Positions 38,023-47,785 of a stretch of DNA of 64,000 nt are shown piece after piece (within the stretch, counting starts at the first letter, position 1; each line of letters opens with the position of its first letter). The DNA is taken from assembly GCA_022661535.1 (NCBI GenBank), contig JAKULF010000009.1:1116001-1180000 (forward strand), read 5' to 3'. Made by a program: the position numbers and the translations under genes. The notes beneath the pieces are model-generated. The model ran no database searches and was not told the origin of the DNA. It was given only the letters and a program-made list of their open reading frames with translations. Source of the stretch: Eutypa lata. Taxonomy: Eukaryota; Ascomycota; Sordariomycetes; Xylariales; Diatrypaceae.

Positions 38023-38850
38023 ACACTGCACGAAGGTAGCCTGGTGTTGGGGTGTTGGTGGAGAGAAACCTTGGATTGGCAACTCCTGTATCATTCATTC
38101 TTTTGTGTCACTACCTACCCAGGTAGTTATTCAGTTCTACTCTTCCATGTACATTTAACTATTTATAGCTATCTCCACGGTGTTATGGTTAGATGCAAAT
38201 ATTCTTATTTTGATCGCTCTCTTGGTGATTCTAAACTGGAATGGGAAGCACAATGCTATGTTACTTCGGTAAATGAATTAAACTTTCCCATCCACCTACG
38301 CTTAAATGTAAAAAATAAGGTATTATTTCCTTAAGCTTAATTACTTACTTCGTTGTTATTTTCATTAATATTAAAAAGATCTTTAATAAATAAATTAATA
38401 AATAACGTAATATAAATTACCGTATATATATTAATTAATATATATTATTTTAATTAATTTATTAATATCGATTTTTTTAATATTATAATTATTATAACGT
38501 AATATATTAATATTAACGTTAATATATATATATAAATATTAAATATAATTTATTAAATTTATTAAAAATATTTATTAAATTTCGAAATTATAAAATAAAT
38601 AATTTATAAAGTTAATAATAATTAATAAAGTTAATAATAATATAATTAAAATATTAAAAAACAAAATTATAATAATTATTTTCGATTTTATTTTAATTTT
38701 TATTATTTTTATAATACGTATAATATATTATATAATATATTTATTTTCGTTTATTATAATTTATTAAATTAAAAATATTAATATATTATAAATAATATAA
38801 TTTATATAATTAAATAATAAATTATATTACGTTATATATTAATTTTATAA

Positions 38851-38905
38851 ATTTTTAAAATTAAATAATAAAAATTTTATATTATATAATATAATAAAGC
38901 TTTTT

Positions 38906-38911
<6 letters not shown>
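38851..38911 (+). repeat. Part of RIPped direct repeat (matches 45366-45426)
   Basis: This 61-bp stretch matches 45366-45426 with differences confined to C/T and G/A. With the longer match starting at 39824 it suggests a terminal repeat interrupted in the left copy by about 0.9 kb. Confidence 0.55.
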
Positions 38912-38938
<27 letters not shown>

Positions 38939-39823
38939 TTACGTTAATAATTTATTATATTAATTAAATTAATTTAAATATAAATATATAATACATTTTC
39001 GGTTTATATTTTACGTATTAAATATTCGATATTTAATATCGCAATTAAAATATTACGAAAGTTTATAAAGTAAGTTACGACTTAACGCCGAATAACGCTT
39101 TTTTAACTTTAAACGAGCCGTAATTAAACCGTTACGGTCGAGCTGCCGAACCGTTAAATACGCGTTACGGCAAGCTTTAAAAGTAAAAACCGTCGAATCG
39201 AGCCGGTAATTACTTCGATTTTCGAATAAAAACTACCTTTTTACTTTTATTAATTCGTAAATCCGATTAAGCTTTATTAATCTTTATAATAATAAATTTA
39301 ACTTTTATAATTAATTAACGATAATTATTTATTAATTAATAAAAGTTTAAATCGTTAAATGAAAATATTAATTATTTTATAATTTAAACGTAATTCGTTA
39401 TTAAATTAATAATATTAATTTCGTTAAAAGTTAATTTATTTAATTAATTATCGTAAAGCTTAAACTTTTTAATAAACGAAAAAAAAAATTATATTTAAAA
39501 GCTTTTTATACGATTAAATTACGATTTAATTAATATAATAATATATTAAAAAAATTAAATTTATAAATAAATAAATTAAATTAAATAATAATATTTTATA
39601 AATTTAATAATTAATAAGATTTTATTAATTACGCGATATTTTCTTTTTTTATTAAAAAATAATCGAAGTTATATCGTTAACGTTAAATATTTATTACGAA
39701 AAAAAAACTTTAAATTTAATTTTTAAAAATAATAAATCGAAAAGTAATAATCGTTAAAAAATTTAAATTTTTTTTTATAAAAAATAATAATTAAACTTTT
39801 AATTATTAAATTAAACGATTAAC

Positions 39824-40066
39824 TTTTTATAATAAAAAAATTATATAATAAAGATTTATAATACGTAAATTTATAATAAAAAAGTTATTATAAAATTTTT
39901 AAAAAATTCGTTTTATATTTTAATATTTATAAAATTTATTAATTATTAAATAATTTTTTTTTTAATTAATTAATTTTAAATTTTAAATTTTAAAAAATTT
40001 TAAAATAAATATATTACGTAAATATTTAAAGTTATAAAAAGCAAAATTAAAAAGTATAAATAATTA
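39824..40066 (+). repeat. Direct repeat, fully RIPped left copy
   Basis: Aligns with 45417-45673. Over the last ~85 bp nearly every difference is G-to-A or C-to-T in this copy (for example GCGGAACCAGAAAGCACA against GCAAAATTAAAAAGTATA). It could be one terminal repeat of a retrotransposon. Confidence 0.65.
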
Positions 40067-43000
40067 TTTTTATAAGTTTATATTATATTAAATAAAAATA
40101 ATAATATTTTTATTTATTTTATTTAATTTTTAATTTAATTTTTTTATTCGTTTTTAATATTTTTATAATATTATAAAATAATAATTCGTTATAAATAATT
40201 TTATATTAAATTAATAAAATCGATTTAAATAAATTTAATAATTAAGTATAAATTAAATTAAATAAATTTAATTAAAAATTAAAAAGTTAATTTATAAAAA
40301 TAAATTATAATATTAAATAAAATAATCGAAATATATAATAATTAAAAAATTTAATTTAAAACTTAATTATTATTTTAATTATAAATTAAAATATAATATT
40401 AAAATTAATATTAATATTTTTCGTAATTAATATATTATAAAAAAACTTTTTTTTTTACGTTAAAAGTTTTATTTAATAAATTAACGTAAAACGAAAATTA
40501 AATAAATAATTAAATTTCGAAAAATTTAATTTAAAAATAAAAATTATAATAATATAATAAAAATAAATTAAAATATTTTAATCGAAAGTAATTTTATTTT
40601 TTTAAGTTATAACTTTTTCGAAATATAAAAATAAAAATAAAATCGTATTTTTATTAAATTTAAAATTCGTTTAAATTAACGAAATAATATTTAATAAATT
40701 ACGAAAAATTTAATATTAATTTTAATAAATATTTATTTTTTATAATTTTTAAATATAACGTATTTTTATTAAATTAATAAATAATTTTTAATAAATTATA
40801 ATTTATATAAAATTATAAAAATTTAATTAAATAATATTTTTTAAAATAATAATTTAAGTTTTAAATAATTATTATTAATTTAACGAATTTATAACGAAGT
40901 TTTTAATTTTATTATTTTATTAAAACGAAAGTTTTATTAATTTTATACGTTATATTTATAAAGTTTTTTATCGATTATTATAAAAATATTATAATATTTA
41001 TTATAATAAAAAAATATTTATTTATTTTTTTTTAATATATATATTAATTATATAATTATTTATATATAATTAAATTAATTAATAAAATATATAATAAATA
41101 ATTAAAAAAATAATATAAAAAACTTTTATAATTATTTATTATAAAATCGAAAATAAAATTTATAATAATTTAAAAATAATCGTTTAATTATATAAAACTT
41201 TTATTTTATTTTATAATTTAAAAATTATCGAAATTATATTAAATAAATTAAATATAATATATTTAAAATAATTAAATATTATTATAACGATATTAATAAC
41301 GTTTAAATTAAATTAAATTTAAAATTTAAAATATAATAATTAAAAAATTAATTTTATAAAAAAAACTTAATTACGTAATTATAATAAATAATAATATATA
41401 TTTTAATTATAAAATAAAAAATTATTAAATAAAAAATTATTAAAAAAAATTAAATTTTTTAATAATAAACTTTAAAAAAATAAAAAGATTATTTTTAAAA
41501 AAACTTTATATAATAATAATAATTTTTAATATATTAAATTTAAATTAATTTTTAATAAATAAAAAAGTAAAATTAAATCGAAAATATACTTTATTAATAA
41601 TAAAATTAACGAAAATAACGAAAATAATAAAAGTTTAATAAAAAAATTATAATAAAATAAATTTAAATATAAATAAAAATTAAAAATTAAAAAAGCCGCG
41701 TTTATTTAATTAACGTAAACGTTAATAAAAAACTTAAACTTATATAAAATAAACTTATAAAAAAAATTATTAATAAATTTATAATTTATTTAAAATAAAA
41801 ATAATAAATAATTATTTTTTTAATATTTTTTTTAATTACGATTATATTTTTTATTATACTTTATAATCTTTAATAAAAATATAATTCGTATATAATATTA
41901 TATAATTATTTATAATAAAAAAAATAAATTAAAATTATAAATTTAATAAAACGTATTAATAATAATTAAATTTAAATTAAAAAATATTATATATATATAT
42001 AAATTTATAATATTTATTAAAATTTTATTAAATGAAATATTTTTAAATAAATTAATTTTAAAGAAAAATATTTTATAAACTTAATATATAATATAATTAT
42101 AATAAAAATAATAAAAATATAATTTTAAATAAAATATTAAAAAAATTAATATTATATTTAATATTAATTAACGAAATATTATTTTAATATATAAATAATT
42201 ATATAATTAAAATAATATACGTATAATTAAAAAAACTAAAAATAAATTAATATAAAAAAATATTTATTAATAATTTTATAATTAAAACGTATTTATAAAA
42301 ATATATTAAATAACATTTAAAATTATTTAAAATTATTAAAAAACGTAAATATTACGAAAACGTTAAATATAAAAAAAAATTCGAATTTTATTAATTATAT
42401 AAAATTTTAAGTTAAAGAAAAAAGAAAAACAATAAATAAAAGCACGCGGTAAATATAATTATAAAAGTAATTATTTAATAAAGTTACGTATTAATTAACT
42501 TTTATTATATTTATTATAATAATCGCGCTTTATTATAACTTTTATTAATAAATTCCTTATTAAATATATATATATATCGTAATAAGAAAAATATTAAAAT
42601 AAGATTTTAAATATTATATTAATATAAATAATTATTTAATTATTAAATTATTATTACGAAAATATAATTTAATATAATTAAAAATAATATAAAATTTCGT
42701 ATAAAAATATATTTTAAAAATTATATAAAACGATTAAAAATCTTAAATAATATTAATTTTATTAACGTTTAAAAAAATATTTAAATAAATAATAAAATTA
42801 AATAAAAATAATTTTTATATTATTTAATGTTTTTATTATAATTATCGAAAATTTAATAAAATTATTAAAAAAACGTTTATTTATTATTAAACGTAATAAA
42901 TAAAATTTAATAAACGATAAAGAATTAATATTATTATTTTATAAACTTTAAAAACGATTTTTAATATATCGAAATTTATAAATTATATAAAAAAAACGAT

Positions 43001-45416
43001 TTTTATAATTTTATTTAATTTATACGAATAAATAATAATATTTTTTAATTTTTATAATATATTAATAATTCTTTAAATTTTAATAAAAAAGATTTTAATA
43101 TTATTTTAAAAAATCGTTTTAAATATAATTAATAATATTATAATATAAAAAAATACTTTAAAATAATTTTATATAAAAATAAAAACGTTATTTTAATAAT
43201 TATTAAATTACGATATAATAATTAACGTTACGAAATCGATTATATTTATTTATAAAAAAGTATTTTTTAAATTTATTATATTAAAAAAAATATTAAAATT
43301 AATTTAATTAAAGTATTAATAATATAAAAACGATTAAAATTAAAAATTATAATTAAAGTATAATTTTTATTAATGCGATAAGTTATTTTCGTTATTTAAT
43401 TATAAATTATTCGAAAATATTAATATTTTTAACGAAATTAATTAAAAATTTAAAAAATTATAAAATTATTTTAAATATTAAAGTTAAAATAATTTAATAA
43501 TAAATTTATAACGTAATTATAATAATATTTATCGTACGAAAGTTTAATTAATAAATTTTTTATATTATAAAAATTAATGTTTTTTAACGTTATATTAAGG
43601 TAATTTCTTTATAACTTTATTTATATAAAAAACGAAACGAAATAACTTTTTACTTTATAATTTACTTTTTAAAAAAAGTTATAAATATATAAACGAAATA
43701 TATAATTTAAAAAAAAAACTTTTAAAAATAATATTAATTTTATAATATTAATAATATTAAAAAAAAACGTAATAATAATAATATATTATAAATTATTTAA
43801 AACGTTAAATATAACAATTAAATAATTAATACGAATTATTAAAATTTTTAATATTATTAAATATTATAATATATAAATTTTTTATAAATTAAATAAAATA
43901 AATATCTTTATAAATTATTTATTACGTTTTATTAAAAATATATAAAATTAAATATATTTAATCGAAAATTAATTTAATTTCGTTCGAAATATTAATTATT
44001 TAATCGAATCGATTTATAAATTATATACGAATATTTTTAATATAAAATAATAATATTATTTATATTATAAAAAAAATAAATATATAAAAATTTTATTTTT
44101 TATTAAAAAAAGTTATATAAAATAATAATAAACGAAAAACATTTAAAAACTCTTTTATATATAATAAATATAATAATAAAAATAAAAGCTTTATAAAAAT
44201 AATTAAATATAACGATTTAATAATAAATTTAAAAAGAATTTATTATAATTAAAATTATTTAATTATTAAAGTTTTAATATAAAATATTTTAAAGTAATTT
44301 TAATATTTAAAAATTACTTTAATAATATAATAAATTATATTTAAATACTTTACGTATTAATTAATAAAAAAGCTTAAATTTATATTATTTAATTTATAAT
44401 TAATTATATTATTTATATTTTTTATATATTAAACGATTAATTATATATTTATTAATTAATTTAAAACTTTTATAATTATAAAATACATTATAAGTTAAAT
44501 AAAAACATAATTTATATTTTTTATATAATTTATAAATATAATATTTATAATTAAACGAATTAAAATAATTTTTAATTATTTAAAAAAATAAATTTATAAT
44601 AACGTTAATATATTTAATAATTACGAAATATAAAAATAATATTAATAATATAAATTAATAATAAAACTTATTATATTAATTCGATTTTATAAAAACGATA
44701 AAATAAAAAAGTTAACGATAATATTAAAAAGATTATGTTACGAAAACATTAAATTAATTTTATATTAAATTTATCGTATTTATTTTAAAAAACGATAACG
44801 ATATATAATAAAATATTTAAATTAAATAATTATAATAATTACTTTTTAATATTTAAAACGTAACTTTTATAAAAGTAATTTTAAATAAAGCTTTTCGAAT
44901 ACGTTTAAAAATTAATCGAAAAAAAAATAAACTTTAAAAAATAATTAATTAAATAATACGAAACGCTTATAATTAAAAATTATTATAACGATTTAAAAAC
45001 GTTACGAAATTAAATTTAAATATATTTATAAAAAAAGAAAAATTTAATTTAAACTTACGTTATAAAAGATTAAATATTACGAATTCGTTAATGCGAAAAA
45101 AAACACGAACTTTATTATAATAAACTTTAAATTATAATAAATTATTATTTAAAAAATACGTATTATATATAAAGTTTTAAAAAAATCGCGCTTTTATTAA
45201 AGTATAACGAAATTAACTTATTTCTTATTTACGTAAATAACGATTATTTTATACGAAACTTATAATATATAAATAAATAATTATTTAAATAAAATCGATA
45301 ACGTTTATAAAATTTATTAAATTAAAATAATTAAAATAATTATTTAAAACGAAAAAAATAATATAAATTTTTAAAGTTAAATAATAAAAATCTTATATTA
45401 TATAATATAATAAAAC

Positions 45417-45673
45417 CTTTTATAATAAAAAAATTATATAATAAAGAATTTATAATACGTAAACTTATAATAAAAAAATTATTATAAAATTTTTAAAAAA
45501 TTCGTTTTATATTTTAATATTTATAAGATTTATTAATTATTAAATAATTTCTTTTTTTTCCTTTTCGAATTAATTAGTTTTTAAGTTTTAAGTTTTAAAA
45601 AATCCTAAAGTGAATACATTACGTAAGCATTTAGGGTTATAAAAAGCGGAACCAGAAAGCACATAAACACCAT
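45417..45673 (+). repeat. Direct repeat, weakly RIPped right copy
   Basis: Partner of 39824-40066 and, in its first part, of 38851-38911. RIP fades from left to right across this copy, so its last ~100 bp shows the near-original sequence. It ends where AAA+ ATPase-like coding sequence begins, as expected if the element inserted into that gene. Confidence 0.65.
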
Positions 45674-46105
45674 ATTCTTGATTTCCCTGCCATTTAATTT
45701 GAAATCCCTCCCTAACCTCGCAAACGCTTCTTCATCAAGGTCAAATGTCGCGGTTTGATCTCAGGTGAATTGTTTCCAAAGCACCGCTCGTTATGTAGCG
45801 TCTAGTGCTTTATAAGGGATGGTGAGCTGGATGCGCGATTTGAAGACGTCATCAAACCCGGTCTTGCGATTCGTCATAAGGATCAAGATTCCGTCGTACC
45901 ACTCTAATCGCTTGAGGAAAATCGAGACGAAGGCATTGTACACTATATTCCCCGTACCACGTGCTGCGAGGAATACAACGGCCTCATTGAGTAGTAAAAT
46001 AACCCTCCAGTGCTGCGCAAGGATAAATATTTCGTCGAGCTTGCGTTCGACTAATTGGACGTTCGTATCCAGCTCTCCACTTGTACGCGGAAAAGGGGCT
46101 TACTT
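45673..46105 (-). pseudogene. AAA+ ATPase gene fragment, truncated and mutated
   Basis: Read on the minus strand, this matches the second half of the AAA module common in fungal AAA-family proteins: GELDTNVQLVERKLDEIFIL, then the Walker B strand VILLLNEAVVFL, NAFVSIFLKRLEWYDG, the sensor-1 segment ILILMTNRKTGFDD and FKSRIQLTIPY. A stop follows, and in another frame comes FDLDEEAFARLGRDFKLNGR. The Walker B acidic pair is spoiled (LLNEAV where LLDEAD is expected), by G-to-A-type changes compatible with light RIP. Both ends are cut: on one side by the repeat, on the other near a relic splice donor GTAAGT at about 46105. No Walker A is present. Confidence 0.75.
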
Positions 46106-46265
46106 ACGAACTCGGAAATGCTTTCTTATATACAAATATTTTAATAATTTCAATATTAAAAACAAAGAATATTATCATTATTTTATAACATAAATACAAG
46201 TAATAAAAGAATATTTAGGATTTTATTAACATTATAATTTGTTATATATAAACCCTTTTTCCCTT

Positions 46266-46266
<1 letters not shown>

Positions 46267-46297
<31 letters not shown>
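46267..46297 (-). other. Poly(A) tract at the 3' end of the integrated viral copy
   Basis: Thirty-one uninterrupted T on the plus strand, i.e. A31 on the viral strand, placed 322 bp after the stop of the last viral ORF. The position and orientation are those of a 3' tail, indicating reverse transcription of a polyadenylated RNA. Confidence 0.75.
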
Positions 46298-46298
<1 letters not shown>

Positions 46299-46619
46299 TT
46301 AAAGAAAATAAAGAAATATAAAATAAATGAATGACACGAATCGAAACATTCTATACCAAAATCTCGGGAATTGCAACCCAAAACGTATACGTGTCAATCT
46401 TTAGAACTCCTACAGGAATTCCATAATTTCTCTCGTCGGAAGTGTTGAAAGCTTCCTTGACGAGATTGTCATAGGTCCTCATCCGAAAGAGTTGAAAGCT
46501 TTCTTCTGAGAGTCATAAATGAAAAAGAGCGTTAGCGATTTTAAAATCAACAAAACGCCTCCAACGGAACATGAAATTTCCATACCCGCCTTCCATCCAC
46601 TTCATACCCGGATCTTACC
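46298..46619 (-). other. Viral 3' untranslated region with a repeated hairpin-like motif
   Basis: No long ORF on the viral strand. Two copies of a motif around the 10-bp palindrome GAAAGCTTTC, each followed by AAC(A/T)CTT on the viral strand, lie about 50 bp apart (near 46445 and 46495). They may be structured elements for minus-strand initiation; this is inference. Confidence 0.5.
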
Positions 46620-47783
46620 TCACATGTGTGAGGGCGTGGAACTGCCCAGACCTGCCGTGCCCATACCGGCGCGGGCGTTGGACTTCGCGAGCATCTCATC
46701 AAACATCCGTTGCCCTTTGGAGTGCATCTCGTAGTCCTCGGGGCGCACAAAGCGACCTTTGTATCGCCTGGCAAAGTCGGATACGCCCTCTTCACGAAAC
46801 CTCTGCGCCATCTCGGGGTCGATACGTAGGTCCTGAGGCTGGAACTTGTCTACCTGGCCCTTGGGCATCTTTCTGGCGCTGGAGTTCTGGGCGTCCCAAG
46901 CCTTATACTCCTCCTCGGTCCATTCGCTCATTGGCTTTATATATTCGAAAATCGAGGTACACGCCAGGAACAGAGAGGGTTTGACACCCAGCCTGTTGCT
47001 GATCGGCGTACCCCTGACTTTGAACTTGGCCAAAGACGGGTTGACGGTGACCGATTTTATGATGATCGGAGCCAGGTATCGACCAAACCTGCGGAAAGTA
47101 AAGTCGTGCTCGACACCCGCCTCCTGGAATTTCTCTTGCACCCCCGTGAGCAAGTTGGCCGCCGGGAGGAAGATCTTACCGTTGCCCGACGTGACGTGCT
47201 CCTTGACATACCAACCACCCACTCGATCTTTCTCCTCGCCGAACGAACAGAGAAATCCCCATCCGAGAAAGGAAACGAGGGTCTTGGCCCTGTCCATCTT
47301 AAACCCACAATATTCCTCGATGGCCTCGAAGACCAGCTTCGCCTCTATGTCGCTCAGAGATGCGCCGCCCACCACTTCCACCTCGGCGTCGGCAATATCG
47401 TCCTCCTTGATTCCCAGTGATTCAAGTATACCAGGAGGGGGTGGAGCTGTCCGCACCGGCTTCGTAAGAGCCGCACCCGGATCCTGGCCCCTGCCGCTTG
47501 CATTGGCCCTGACATACTGGTCGTCCGTGATGTTCACCTCCGTCCCATTGACTATGCGTTTGCGCGACTCGGGGGACGAGTGTCGCTCCGAGATGTGCGA
47601 GTCGATATCCGTGTCCTGCTCTGTCTTGCAGATGGCACAGTGCCAAGCCCTTGTTGCCATGATGTCTTTAGTTGTAGCCGCTGCGTCCCATTGTTGTTGA
47701 TGTGTCTTTGGGTGGTGTTTGTGTCTTTGTCTTGTCTTGGTTCTCGTTTTTCCTTTTCGAGTCGAGCGCGTGTTCGTCAACAC
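46620..47783 (-). CDS. Viral ORF 3' of the SF2 helicase: zinc-finger protein, possible structural protein
   Basis: 387 codons from 47783, but the more likely start is the ATG at 47660 (MATRAWHCAIC), giving about 346 residues. The sequence before it is CAA/ACA-rich and looks like an untranslated leader. The N-terminus has one C2H2 finger (CAICKTEQDTDIDSHISERH, C-x2-C-x10-H-x4-H). Residues ~130-300 form an alpha-rich domain with YCGFKMDRAKTLVSFLGWGF and a basic-aromatic FRRFGRYLAPIIIKS segment that recalls the Arg-centred core of filamentous virus coat proteins. That resemblance is weak, and a coat role is only a hypothesis. The C-terminal part is basic and polar. No stop codons or frameshifts are seen, so the ORF looks intact. 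Confidence 0.7.
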   Translation of the reverse strand: MLTNTRSTRKGKTRTKTRQRHKHHPKTHQQQWDAAATTKDIMATRAWHCAICKTEQDTDIDSHISERHSSPESRKRIVNGTEVNITDDQYVRANASGRGQDPGAALTKPVRTAPPPPGILESLGIKEDDIADAEVEVVGGASLSDIEAKLVFEAIEEYCGFKMDRAKTLVSFLGWGFLCSFGEEKDRVGGWYVKEHVTSGNGKIFLPAANLLTGVQEKFQEAGVEHDFTFRRFGRYLAPIIIKSVTVNPSLAKFKVRGTPISNRLGVKPSLFLACTSIFEYIKPMSEWTEEEYKAWDAQNSSARKMPKGQVDKFQPQDLRIDPEMAQRFREEGVSDFARRYKGRFVRPEDYEMHSKGQRMFDEMLAKSNARAGMGTAGLGSSTPSHM

Positions 47784-47785
47784 AA

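Larger units (their letters stand above)
38340..45560. repeat. RIP-degraded repeat block (AT isochore), about 7.2 kb
   Basis: Almost pure A+T with no usable reading frame in any strand. The few remaining C and G sit mostly in CpG (ACGT, TCGA) or GCTT contexts, while CpA and TpG are almost gone. This is the mark of cytosine-to-thymine mutation on both strands, preferring CpA and sparing CpG, i.e. RIP of a formerly repeated element. The least decayed part is 39070-39260. The original element type cannot be read. The right end fades into normal sequence across a repeat also found inside the block. Confidence 0.85.

Noticed and set aside
38340..45560. Coding relics of a retrotransposon in the AT block
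   Set aside because: Translation in all frames is dominated by Asn, Lys, Ile, Tyr and stops after RIP; no reverse transcriptase or integrase motif could be defended.
46267..46297. Poly(T) as a simple host microsatellite or terminator
   Set aside because: Its orientation and distance from the last viral ORF fit a poly(A) tail better, though the alternative cannot be excluded without an empty site.
46846..47700. 284-codon plus-strand open frame
   Set aside because: Antisense to the viral zinc-finger ORF, which has clear protein features; no motif on the plus strand.
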